Below are positions 37,842-48,703 of a stretch of 64,000 nt of DNA, piece by piece (within the stretch, counting starts at the first letter, position 1; every line of letters begins with the position of its first letter). A program made the translations under genes and the position numbers. The notes below the pieces were generated by a model. That model was not told the origin of the DNA, searched no databases, and saw only the letters and a program-made list of their open reading frames with translations. Origin of the DNA: Parietichytrium sp. I65-24A (lineage: Eukaryota > Sar > Bigyra > Thraustochytrida > Thraustochytriidae); contig BLSF01000001.1 of NCBI GenBank assembly GCA_012862575.1, positions 124,001-188,000 on the forward strand, read 5' to 3'.

Positions 37842-40238
37842 ATGCGGAGGCAGCAACCTTTTCAGGTTGGGGCTAAAGTGCAAGTCAAGGCCGTCTCGGT
37901 GATGCATTTAAGCGAATGCGAGAGGAGATTTGGTGATGGTTATCGACAAGTCACGCTTGAGGCTACTGTGGTGAGTGTTGATGGCCATTCTCGCATGGTT
38001 CGACTCGCCGGTACTAGCGAGGAGAAGCAGGTCTCAGAGGAACTTCTCGCAATCTCAAATGGCAAAGGGAAGCAAACGAGAGTCGTGGCAGATCCTTTGA
38101 CCGAAGAGAACCCGAGGGCTGCATTCTCTTCGCATGGTGAAACTCAAGCCGCGGTGCAAAGAAATAACGCTTTTCTCGTCGAAAGTACTTTTCAAAATTC
38201 AGGGCCCCAGAGATACTGGTCATCAACAGGAATCGAGAACCAGCTCTCATGCTCACAACGAAGCCAGAGCTCGGTTCTGCTGGAACCGGCCATCGCATCC
38301 CAGCTTAGTGAAGCGAACCAGTTTACGACGAACACGGCCGAAAACTTCCAGCAAGGTAGTGCGAGTGGAGCTGAACACGATTTGCAGCTTGCGGCGACGC
38401 AAGCGAGTACATCCGCGTCGAGGACTTCATTTGCACAGCAGAATACAAGAAACTCTCAACACTCGGCCTTGAGTCAACTTCACTCTTTTCGCAGGGCAGG
38501 CTCCTCTACAGTGCCTTTCGTTCAGGACACCGATGGGTGGGATTTCAAGAGCCGCGCAACTGATCCAAGAAACGCCGATGGATACAAGGGCCACCCTATC
38601 CTGCACTGGAGTTTCGCTTTACGCCAGACAGAGAAGACGCCGATGAGCTACTTTATGCAGTTCTTCCCGATATCTTTGGCGCGCTCTATCGTGACCCACA
38701 CCAACGAGCGCTTGAAGAAGCAGGGCAACACTGTAATGCGCGGGCCTGGAGAGTTTTATTGCTGGATCGGAGCGATTTTGCAGGCGTGTTTGTTCCCATC
38801 CATAACAATTAGTGATTTATGGGAAGGAGCTGAAACGACCAATCCCGCAGTGAGAGACTTCATCTCTCTCGATCGTTTCAACCAGATTTGTGCGGCACTT
38901 GCATTTATACCGATTTACAAGGACCCAAGGTTCAATAATACAGAATCTCACACGAATACAAACACGAACACGAACACGGTTGAGCACTCAAATGGACAAG
39001 AGACAATGTGGAATACATGGGACGAAGTTGATCCGCTGATTAAAGCTTTCAACATGGCGCAGCTGGATGCACTGGATCCAGGAGGCACAATATGTGTTGA
39101 CGAGGCAATGCCAGAATGGCAAAGGCAATACGATAGTTGGGATGATGGGATGCGGCATCTCACCAAAATAATCAGGAAGCCTGAGCCGATCGGTGCCGAG
39201 ATCAAGTGCGCTGCTTGCGCAACAACCGGGGTCATTCTGTGTGCGGAACTTGTGCCATCAGAGCATGTAATTCAAGAGCATGAAGGATCAGGGGTTCTGG
39301 AGGCAACTGCCGTGATTCAGCGACTCTGCACTCCGTTCTTTGGTAGTGGCAGAACTGTGTATGCGGACAGTGCGTTCGCATCGGTCAAGACTTGCGTAGC
39401 TATGCGTAGGCATGGTCTTCATCTCGTTGGTATGGTAGACACTGCGACGAAAGACTTCCCGAAGGAATCGTTGGACGCCCACGAGTACTCCTTCCAGGGT
39501 GACTCTGTGTTTATGGAAAAGGAGATTGAGGGGTTTCCAATCCTAGCCCATGGATGGAAGGATGGGAAGGTCGTCGAAACGTTGGTATCGACGTGCGGAA
39601 CGACCGGGCCAGGAAAGCCGTACAGAAAGCTTCAATATCAGGATGGCAAAGTGAGAACTTGTGAGATTCCTCGCAGTGCACTGTGCACGGAGTACTTTGA
39701 GCTGGCTGGCTCTATCAGCTTTAATAACAGAGTGCGGCGAGATTTTTTCGCAACTGAACAGGCTCTTGAAACGAAGAGGTGGCAGCTGAGAATTTTCTCC
39801 ACGATTCTCAGCATGTGCGTCACAAACGCCTATTTAGCGAGTGAGTACTTCGAACCTGATGAAAAGAAGTTCGGCGTAAGAAACTTTCTGAAATTCCTGT
39901 GTTCGGCTTTGTTGGAAAACACATGGGATTCTGACGACTCGAGACCCAGGAGTAGGAGCACGGATGAGAGCGCGCCAGGTGCCGGCGAGATTCATGAAAT
40001 GTCGAGCTTACTATCGCTCAACAGTGTGCACAAATTTTGGAAGAACGCAACATCCAAAAAACGTTGTAGCGTCGCTGGTTGCCAAAAGCTCGCCGGGCAG
40101 TATTGCAAAATTTGCACTGCGAATGCCCAGGGTACACAGGACCTTCGAGCGTCCCATGTTAAGTCGTTTTGCAAAGAACATCGCGGTCCTCATATGATTA
40201 GATACAGCACCGTTCCCGACGACGGTGATTCATACTAG
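37842..40238 (+). CDS. PiggyBac-type transposase-like protein
   Basis: Predicted 798-residue protein in one intact frame. Residues 1-75 form a small beta-rich, Tudor/chromo-like segment; 75-230 are Gln/Ser-rich and disordered. From about 250 the PiggyBac (DDE_Tnp_1_7) core is recognisable: CVDEAMPEW carries the first acid (Asp420) and VYADSAFAS the second (Asp509). Where the family has GVD with the third acid, this protein reads SFNNRVRRDF, placing Asn629 at the catalytic position. The conserved KRWQLRIF follows. The C-terminus (about 745-790) has a Cys-rich zinc-binding tail, with Cys pairs in CQKL/CKIC and CKEH, as in PiggyBac proteins. No terminal inverted repeats at TTAA could be paired by eye. 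The gene may be a domesticated derivative or an inactive copy; both are inference. Codon use and GC resemble neighbouring genes. Confidence 0.85.
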   Translation: MRRQQPFQVGAKVQVKAVSVMHLSECERRFGDGYRQVTLEATVVSVDGHSRMVRLAGTSEEKQVSEELLAISNGKGKQTRVVADPLTEENPRAAFSSHGETQAAVQRNNAFLVESTFQNSGPQRYWSSTGIENQLSCSQRSQSSVLLEPAIASQLSEANQFTTNTAENFQQGSASGAEHDLQLAATQASTSASRTSFAQQNTRNSQHSALSQLHSFRRAGSSTVPFVQDTDGWDFKSRATDPRNADGYKGHPILHWSFALRQTEKTPMSYFMQFFPISLARSIVTHTNERLKKQGNTVMRGPGEFYCWIGAILQACLFPSITISDLWEGAETTNPAVRDFISLDRFNQICAALAFIPIYKDPRFNNTESHTNTNTNTNTVEHSNGQETMWNTWDEVDPLIKAFNMAQLDALDPGGTICVDEAMPEWQRQYDSWDDGMRHLTKIIRKPEPIGAEIKCAACATTGVILCAELVPSEHVIQEHEGSGVLEATAVIQRLCTPFFGSGRTVYADSAFASVKTCVAMRRHGLHLVGMVDTATKDFPKESLDAHEYSFQGDSVFMEKEIEGFPILAHGWKDGKVVETLVSTCGTTGPGKPYRKLQYQDGKVRTCEIPRSALCTEYFELAGSISFNNRVRRDFFATEQALETKRWQLRIFSTILSMCVTNAYLASEYFEPDEKKFGVRNFLKFLCSALLENTWDSDDSRPRSRSTDESAPGAGEIHEMSSLLSLNSVHKFWKNATSKKRCSVAGCQKLAGQYCKICTANAQGTQDLRASHVKSFCKEHRGPHMIRYSTVPDDGDSY

Positions 40239-43200
40239 GCGAATCAATCAAGAACACACAATTTTCAGAAGTCAGATACATCGCTTTATATTTTCTTCGT
40301 GTGTTTATTATTCTAGATTGCATTATTTTGCTGTCTGTCAAATGTAACGTGGATGTCGGAACCCGAAGAGAACCAGCCTATGATCACAAGAGGTTCGGTT
40401 CTAGGCGAATCCGTAAAGTATCTAAAACATTCTATCGACTACTATTCGAAGCATTGGACGTCTATAAGATAGCAGCTTTAGAGTTGATCGCTAGTGCGTG
40501 CACTAGTACGCTTACCAAAAGGAGTTTGATCTCCGAGCAGCCAACTCTTATGAGTATTATCTATTCTAGACTACCCTGGCGTTGCAGGCTCCTCTTCTTC
40601 TCAAGTCTGAACCCAGTTCGATTCGATTTGTCGTTTCTTTCTTCACGAGCTAGACTTAGCGAGGAGCCATCAGTTCAGAAATTCAGGACGAGCGCGTCAC
40701 CCATCTACCTTGCCGCTTTCGAAAGATTCGCCGTGAGGCGCGCACGCAGTCGAAAGTTTCCCAAAACGCCAGCACCTGAAGTTTGGAAAAATGCGATCTT
40801 GATGAGAGTTTACTCCGCGTCCCAGAACACGAGCTACGGACTACTGGATCTAGCTAGACTAGAGTAGCAATGAGCTAGAGGCGTTATCAATTGTACTTGA
40901 AATGTTTTGGGTCTTCCCACATCTGCCCCAGTTGATGGGAGGAACGAGGTTGCGTTGCGAGAGTTGCGAATTTGAAAAGTGCTGGCGCGAACTCTCTCTG
41001 AGGGGCTTAGATTCACTTTTAACACTGAGTACTGCCTTGGGCTAGACTGCTGGTCGTCTAAAAAAACTAAGGAAAAAGACAGTGGAAAAAGAATTAGATT
41101 TTTCGATTGATTGCTCCGAAACCTCCGAAACTGCGGGCTGCGCGGTCAGAATCTCATCAGTGACGACTGCGACTCGACAAACGTAGTAGCTATTTTGAAT
41201 AGCTTGAATTTGGGGTCTAGCTTGGCTTGCAAGCGTCTTTCGCGAATTATGTGCATGAATGTCATGAATGAGTGGTTTCTGGATGTTTCTGGGGTACTGC
41301 GTGTACTCAGTACTACACGAAAGCGGGTCCCACCTCTCCAACTTTCGAGTCCCACGTCAGAAGCGGTTGGCTTTTTTCGTGCGTTCAGATCTTCACTCGG
41401 TTTTCACAGTCAATTCAGAAGATAATTATTAACTTAGTTCAGGACAAGGCGGAATGTCTACGTTTGCATCGCGTAAGTCACGGACCGAGGTTCCTCGGCA
41501 CGCTCCAAATCATGAACCCTACTACGGGTGCTCAATCCAAATGTACCGGTAATTGAAAGGACGGAATGACTTTCAGACAATCTCTCGAGTCTGGAACAAG
41601 TGCTTGCGAATAGCAAAAATCGATTCACTGGAACTTTTTCTGAATTCTAAATTCTGAATTCTGATCTTTTATTTACACCCGTCACCTTTCCTTTCCGTTC
41701 CTTTCCGTTCCTCGCGAGATGGAGATGGCGAGATGCACGCGAAGCGCAGAAGAGCAAGAGACGGGTGGATCATGGTGGAACATGAAACCAAAAGCTAACA
41801 AAGCTTACATGGTCGATAACAGCTGCGAAGGTTCCACTAGGCACCGATAGGTCGCGCCAACCCAAGTTCATCGATTCATCCATCCAACCTCTCTCCGTCG
41901 ACACAGTTGTTGCCGCCATCACCGTCGTTGCAGAGGCCCATCTTGCAGCCAATGGCGTTTGAGAAAAGAGGACCTTACAATTCTCTGCTTGGAAGGTTTT
42001 GAAAGGCTCGAACAGGCGCGTTGCATGCGCTTAAACTTACAGCACAAGTGCGTACTAGTACCTTCTCAGATGGCGGATGATGGGATGGATGGTGGTGGAT
42101 GATTGATTGGGGCGGATGCACACACGGCTTTGCTGGCACGCTGGAATTCGGAATCCATTGAAAAAACCTTCTGCCAAATGAGCCAAATGGAAGGAAAAGT
42201 CTCAGATTTCTGACTGTCTCTGTAATGGAGCACCCGAGTGATTCTCTCAGGTCTTGAGTGCACTGATTGTGCAATGGTGTGCAGTTTTCTTAACAAAATA
42301 TTTCAACCACTACCTACTTAGGAGCACACATCCTTTGAATAGGATCGACCACAGAGCTCTATTTGGGAGCGCCACAACTTGGGGCAAATTGGTTACCCAA
42401 AATCATATCAATTCACTAGCTCATCATACTTCCGAACAAGTGAGCCCGTGAAATTTGAAGTTGTCTATCTGTCTAGTTCTAGCCTTGTTTAGATACAATT
42501 AGGCGCACACTGCGGGCAAGTTCAATAGGTTGGCGAAACGATATCCACGAGTACAAAATATGTCGAAGATGGTGCACGTGAGATGGTGGCCGAATTTTGT
42601 TTGTTTGGCCATATGCAGTTCTGGCGGTATAAGCCCATTCGGCGAACGTTCGCTGGAAAAGGAAGGTAGATCCTGCCTTGTTTCAAGAAATGACACGTGA
42701 GAAAAGTAACCTTTTCTAAATAATTTTAAACTTTACAACCTGGGCTCTGACAGTGAATCCTGGATCCTGAATCCTGAATTCTGAAATTCTGAATCCCTCC
42801 TAATTATGCCATGAGAGTCGGTAGCAGCGGATAAAAACTTGCCAATTTTGCCATTTGAAGTACTGTCAGTTCTTTAACATGACAAAGTGTGTCGGCGAAA
42901 TTGTTTGCTTTACTTTTGAGAACTGACTGTGATTGTCATTGAAGATATAAGTTATTGAGGAGCATATTTGTCCCAACCCCTCCAAGCCGCCGCAGTTTCT
43001 CCTTGAGAACCAAAAAGTCGAGTACAGTGGAATGCAAGACTAATGAATCTTCCGTGAGGAGGGTCAATGGTGTCTAGTGCTTTCCTAATCCCACACTTAC
43101 GCTAGCTAGTAGAAAAAAAAACAAATTCACCGACGCTCCTCTTTCCGCCCTTCGGGCACTCTTAGTGGCGGGTTCGAATGATACTCCTTCACTACCAAAT

Positions 43201-45002
43201 ATTTACCGCTATCCAATGACGTACCATATACTACCATCGGGTCCTACCGAGAAGGGACCGAGAGAGGATTGCACGAACGCAGCACATAGAAGAAGCACGC
43301 TACTCTACCCACTGTGCTCTTCTCGAAAAAGGAATAAGGCTCCTATACTGAAAATCCTAGCTCCTCGTCCCTACAAACCTCACGGGCTGCGCGCTGGCTT
43401 TCGTCTTTCTCCTTAACGAGCACCCTAGGCGTGGTATGCGAGGATTTGGAGAAGCGCAATTTGTTGCGGCTAGTAGGACCTCATAGGAGAAAAACAAATC
43501 GATGCACCGTGAACGTCGCCATCGACAACGAGCCGAGTATATTCCGCTAATAGCATAAGAGCCTCGTAGCACAGCAGGCGGAGAGTCTAGGACGTGTTCA
43601 GTGACGGTAAGGTTAAATATAGATAGAAGTTTGACTCGCGCAGTAGGGGTGGGTATTAGTATTATACATATATTTCAGTAGGAAAAGAAAGAGCGATAGA
43701 TGGATCGATCTATGGAACGTTGAAGGCAGTTTACCCGATCATTTTTTCCAACTTTCGATCAAACTCTTTCAATCATTGAAACCATTCAAAGAGTTTTTTG
43801 GCCCCCTAGAGAAAGCATAAATTCAGGCAGACAAGAGAGTACTCGAGTATCGTCAACGCGTGCAAGTCCTGAATGGATTTGGAGTTGTCCCGAAAGAGTT
43901 GGAGAAATCCTCGCAACAAGGAAATTTGAAACTGCTGCCTGAGGTGCCTGGTTGCATACATACAGGGTCCAAAGGCTTCGGCGAAACCTCCCTCTCGGCA
44001 AATCCTACGTGGAAATCCCGACGACATGATGAGAATGATGGGACCTCCCATTCTTCCTTCTTCCTTCGCACGAGGTGTTCTGACCGGTAGGCCGAGTTGG
44101 AACATATAGAACCTCTCTACTTGAAAAAATAGTATATGGTCCTATCACGGTCTAAAACTGCTTAGGCAGGCTTCTGGTCTGAGTTTTGGGTAGGTTGAAC
44201 GGATGATTTGCTACGGTTTCCTGTGAATGTGGCCGTAAGAGCTGGGAAGAGTGCTTCCAAAATCCAGCTAAGAATCCAAATTGTGTGTTTTCTCATGGCA
44301 CTACTGTTCTTCATAGCAAGTTCTAATCAGAAATACTGGCGGCAGTGGCGGCAGGCGCAAAGTAAACGAATATATAAATGGTGGGATAAGAGTCCTATAG
44401 AAAAATCCACTTTCAGTTCTTCATTCGACCCTCATTCCTTCCTTCTTTGCTTCAGCACTCCGCTACTACCATGTACTAGTCACCTAGGGTACTAGGCTCT
44501 GAGTACTCATGTCAGTACAATGTTCTATGTAGTCAGTAATGAGTACTACTCACACCGAAAGGAAGCGAGCCAACGACGGCTGAGTGAGGCAGTCGCGACT
44601 TGAGAGTGCGTTCTTATTCCTCTTATGCTCTTTTGCTCTTTTGATCTCTCCTTCAACGTTTTTCCCATGCGTCTTCTGTGTTAGATAGACCTCGGTCTCC
44701 AAGAGAGTTGTAGATTTATAAATATTCTTCTCTATCCTCCTCCTTTCTCTCTCACTCTCACTCTCTGGTGCCCTGGCTCGGAGAAATCGGAGAAACCTTG
44801 ACAGCCAAGACATTGGGAGACTGTGAGTACTGAGTACCGGCCATAAAGGCTTTGGCAGAGAGAGGAGAGAGAGAGAGGGGGGACTCGCACATGAAATAAT
44901 CAAATACAAAGCAGATCTCAGAAGAGAAATTCATACACAGTCAGAATAATTTCAATCGATTCAGAAGAGAAAAACATTTCTAAAGGACAAACTGTGTTCT
45001 GA

Positions 45003-45078
45003 ACCAAAGGAACAACAACAATCTACAAACAACAACAACAATTACAACAACAACAACAATAACAATTACAACAACCCG
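45003..45078. repeat. CAA-rich tract
   Basis: Interrupted ACAACA repeats, about 1.3 kb before the sulfotransferase ATG; simple sequence, possibly promoter or leader. Confidence 0.8.
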
Positions 45079-46051
45079 CCATCTTCCGCCACAGTTCGTG
45101 CTCTGTCAATACACTGTCGAACACTAACTAAGTGCAACGTGCATCATCGGCAGCTCTCCTGCAACCAACCCCAACTAACTTACTGCGCAGTCTCTGAGCG
45201 AGGCGAGAGACAAGTAGAAGAAGAAGAAGAAGAAGAAGGAGGAGGAGCAGCAGCAGGGTTATTGTGTACTCAGAGTCAGAGACACCTCCGCGTACTTGTT
45301 CAGAGGACCTGAGACTGGTGAAAGTTGAACTCTGAAAAACAGCGACCGTGGAAGGCTGACTCTACTGCTCTAGTCGAGGTGCCGAGAGTGACGGAAAGGC
45401 TGGGAGAAAGCGGTGCAGACACGGCTCAAGTGTGCTGGCGCAGAAGTGGAAACGAGCAGAAGAAGAGGGTTGCGATTGTGAAGGAGCGCTCTGCCGAGTA
45501 GTGTTGGACAGTGAGCCAAAGAAAAAAGCTGCCTACAGTACCGGTTGATATTTTGATCGGACGCCCATCGTCACCGCTCTGGTGTGACTCTCTGGTTGGT
45601 CGATTTGTTTGTTTGTTTGTTGGCTTGCTCTAGATTGACTGTGCATCCAATCAGATTGTTGGCTGGTCCTCTCGGCGCGAGTTCAGACAACAAGTTTAGC
45701 CAAAGAAAGACGCGCTGCGCTGAACCACGTTGGTATTTCAAGAGACCGGAAGACGACAAGTGGAGCGCGCGCGCGAGTCATAAGTTTCCTGACTTGCATC
45801 GCACGTAGTTGACTGCCGTATTTTCTGCAAGGCGGCTTACACCTTGCTTTAAGTTCAGAACTGGAGTTTGCTTCACGTCAGGGACGAAGCAATTGTTCCT
45901 CAAAGCTGTGTTCAGTGAATCCGAAGCTGAGGCTGCCCAAGGTCGTGGCCTTTGTGTGGTTCATTCTGTGGTCGCGTGATATCAGACGCGACCGGAGCGA
46001 TCGAAGACGAGTGTGCCTTGGTGGCGCTCGTGATTCATATTATTACGCAAG

Positions 46052-46162
46052 GTGAGTTGGCTGAGCTGCGGTTGCCGTCTTGGTTGTTGCAGGCCGGCGT
46101 TGGTGAGATCTGTTTCAATTGCTGACATACACGCTGATATCCCAATCTGCTTTCATCTTCAG
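46052..46162 (+). other. Probable leader intron of the sulfotransferase gene
   Basis: CAAG followed by GTGAGT (donor, 46052) and TTTCATCTTCAG (acceptor ending 46162) enclose 111 bases with a GCTGACAT branch-point-like sequence about 35 bases from the end. The size agrees with the coding introns of RagC (117) and eIF2-beta (120). An in-frame TGA at 46221 shows that it lies outside the coding region. Confidence 0.6.
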
Positions 46163-46346
46163 ACAGAAGCGGCTTCTTGCGGACAGGCTGGGCGCGTGTG
46201 CCCGAGAGGCGATAACCTTTTGAACGTATCTGTCGAACAGGCCGCCACGCCTTGCAAATTCGGCTGTCCTCTTCAGCCGTAAAAGATCGCTGTGTATAGT
46301 TGCTGGGTTTCGCGCGCGGAGACTAAACGCCACTTTCATTCGGACG

Positions 46347-47798
46347 ATGCCGTGGCTCGTAAAAGACGAAGGAGAGGCCAACCTCCTCTTGGTCCACGTA
46401 CCAAGATGTGGCGGTACCTCGCTGGTGAAAGAGCACAAGGTAATGCACAAAGCACTCCGGACGCAGAATCTTTACCACCGGATCGGTTTGCGATATTTTT
46501 TCTACAGGTACAGATTGTTGGAGAAGTCCAACTTTCCTCTTGTATCATTTGAGAATCTGTACGCGCTCACTGTCATCCTGACAGCATTTATTATTTGGGG
46601 TGCCATACCGGAGTGGGACCTCCCCGCCTGCAGTGGTGGCTCCCATTGCCCGCCTCCCTTGTCAATATCTTTCTGGACGATGGGCGGCGTTACGTTCTTC
46701 GTGAGCACCTTCTTAATGGCTGCGCCAATCATGGGCCGGATAGATTTGTGTCGCAGGTTTCTGATGTGGATGTTTGGATACGTGCTGTTCGAGTTCTCGA
46801 GCACGCTGGAATATCTTCACGGGATCTCCTACTTTGGGTACATGATGCACTACACTGCTCACAAGCTGCTCAAGCACAAATTCGTGAAGGAGGAGGACAT
46901 TGCCAATAGCAGCTTTGCCATCATCCGTAACCCGTACTCACGAATGCTCAGTATTTTCATGTACAACAGATTTGGCTCCTTAGAGAGCTTCGAACACTTT
47001 GTGGACTGCTGGTACGCCAAATGGAAGCACTACAGGAAAACCGGGTCTACAGAGGAGAGCGATGTGTACTGCCATGTGCTACCCATGTTTGAGTACACGC
47101 ATATTGATGGCGAGCAGGTAGTGCCGAACGTCATTCGCCAGGAGGATCTGAAGGCGCTTTTGGGAGGTGACTGTCCTGCCGACGTACAAGAACGCTACAA
47201 GCATCTTTCTCCAAAGGTTCGCAAAGCCTTGCAGGAGATGCCACACTCGAATCGCAGAAAACTCAAGAAGCAGAAGATGTGGTATGACTATTATTCACAG
47301 AGGACAATGGACCTCGTCCTCGAAATGTTCTGGGAGGATTTTATGATATTTGGGTACAGCACGAGCATCCCAAAACGAAGCGATCTGGTGCCAAAGTTTT
47401 CCGAGAAGAACCCCCCGAGGGAGACCAAGGCACCGTCGACTTTTGGCAATCCCCGGAAGAGCTCGGAAGCGGCTACCTCAGAGGACTGCGGATCGTCGGC
47501 AAGCGATTCAATCAACGACAACAAGGATGACTTCATCGTGTCACTGGAAATGGACCACCATGACGAGGGCTATGGGGGCTCCACACCGACGAGCCACCGC
47601 TCCCACCTCTCGGCTTCGCACCCATCGGACGTGGACAACGACTACGACACCGAGGACGAATTGGACGAGGTCGTGGACACAGACGCAGCCGATGCCGAAG
47701 ATGACAACGTCGTCGATTTAGAAGGGGGCGAGTCTGCGGAGGATGACGACAACCAAGACTCTGTGCAGACAGCTGAAGTGCGCATTGTGACCATCTAA
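46347..47798 (+). CDS. Sulfotransferase-family protein with membrane insert
   Basis: Predicted 483-residue protein. Residues 14-26 (LLVHVPRCGGTSL) are the 5'-phosphosulfate-binding loop of PAPS-dependent sulfotransferases, and 190-202 (FAIIRNPYSRMLS) are the 3'-phosphate-binding motif with the R-x7-S spacing. MFWEDFMIFGYS near 335-350 matches the end of the Golgi carbohydrate-sulfotransferase-type fold. Unusually, two or three hydrophobic segments (about 71-87, 108-128, 139-151) lie between the two PAPS motifs, while the N-terminus has no signal anchor. The C-terminal 120 residues are acidic and disordered, rich in Asp/Glu. It probably sulfates a glycan or other acceptor at an internal membrane; substrate and topology are unknown. 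ATG at 46347 is the first in frame after a stop at 46221. A leader intron is likely. Confidence 0.75.
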   Translation: MPWLVKDEGEANLLLVHVPRCGGTSLVKEHKVMHKALRTQNLYHRIGLRYFFYRYRLLEKSNFPLVSFENLYALTVILTAFIIWGAIPEWDLPACSGGSHCPPPLSISFWTMGGVTFFVSTFLMAAPIMGRIDLCRRFLMWMFGYVLFEFSSTLEYLHGISYFGYMMHYTAHKLLKHKFVKEEDIANSSFAIIRNPYSRMLSIFMYNRFGSLESFEHFVDCWYAKWKHYRKTGSTEESDVYCHVLPMFEYTHIDGEQVVPNVIRQEDLKALLGGDCPADVQERYKHLSPKVRKALQEMPHSNRRKLKKQKMWYDYYSQRTMDLVLEMFWEDFMIFGYSTSIPKRSDLVPKFSEKNPPRETKAPSTFGNPRKSSEAATSEDCGSSASDSINDNKDDFIVSLEMDHHDEGYGGSTPTSHRSHLSASHPSDVDNDYDTEDELDEVVDTDAADAEDDNVVDLEGGESAEDDDNQDSVQTAEVRIVTI

Positions 47799-48703
47799 AA
47801 CCCGCATGCTTTTCCTCGCCCCTCGTTTTTGCTTTCTCTTGAATTTTCTTTCAACTTGCTCCTCCGAGCCTTCTACATTAGAGAGTTTTTCTGAACTGTA
47901 TTCCAACAAAACTAAAACTTCATGAACACCAAACCCTAATTTGACCGCACGCTGACTTGCATTTTCCGTTCGACGGTCCCTTTCTAATTAGAACCACAGC
48001 TTGCGTCGATTCGATTTGATTCGTCTCAAGGACAGCTGATGCACACTTTCACCTCTGCCTCCCTCACAGTCAAATACTCGAATGAAAAACACCGTCGGCG
48101 CTAAGTTAGCCCTTTGGCAAGACGTTCCATCTATATCTCGCACACATCCGCACACCCCTTTGACCCTGTTATGACTTGCAGTCACAGGCAGCCATTCGCA
48201 GGTTGCAGGTCATCGCGCACGCAATAAGTACAAAACTCAGAGCGCATCTTTCTCGCTCTTCTGCAGACAATCTCAAGGACGGCGCGGATTGCTTCTTCCT
48301 CAACTGCTTGCTCCACATTCTTTCCCTTTCCGGCATGACCGGCATGCGTTCAAGTTCATTCGATGAACAACAAACAAACAAACATCCTTTCTTATCTTAG
48401 CGCCCCCTCTTCTTTCTGTTCTATCTCATTGTACACACTTATACATGCACTCACTGTCAATCAATGTAAAAATGAACGAAACTGACTGTCAGTAAACTCA
48501 CTGTTTTCGTCCAATCCCAACGAAACAGCCCCACACCTAGCTTTCCCGCAAGTCCCACACCTAGGCCCGCACCAGGAGACGCCGTCCAGCAGAGTGGTAA
48601 AGTGGCAGAGTGGCAGAGTTGCAAAGTGGCAGATGGTCGCGAATAGGCAGGTGTGAGGAACAGAGTAGAGATCATTCAGGTGTCCGCGGCAGCAGCTTCG
48701 GGT
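47799..48703. other. Spacer between sulfotransferase and myosin genes
   Basis: This 0.9 kb spacer has no recognised gene. It contains an AACA repeat (about 48370-48385) and GTGGCAGAG-type repeats (48595-48635) just before the myosin start. Confidence 0.6.

Larger units (their letters stand above)
40239..46346. other. Long gene-poor spacer
   Basis: Six kilobases without a recognised gene. The open frames present are short and lack domains. It contains TTCTGAATC repeats (41638-41666 and 42754-42796), several GAGTACTGAGTAC words (41023, 41297, 44500-44550, 44824), a CAA-rich tract (45003-45078), an AGA microsatellite (45216-45240) and GTTT repeats (45606-45622). The right 300 bases contain a probable leader intron of the next gene. 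Confidence 0.55.

Noticed and set aside
40301-40867. 188-codon plus-strand frame after the PiggyBac-like gene
   Set aside because: No domain, odd Ser/Arg/Leu composition and no sign of a start context or splice structure; judged chance.
43160-43190. GGGTTCGAAT, similar to a tRNA T-arm
   Set aside because: The flanking bases do not form the T-stem and no A-box or acceptor stem can be placed.
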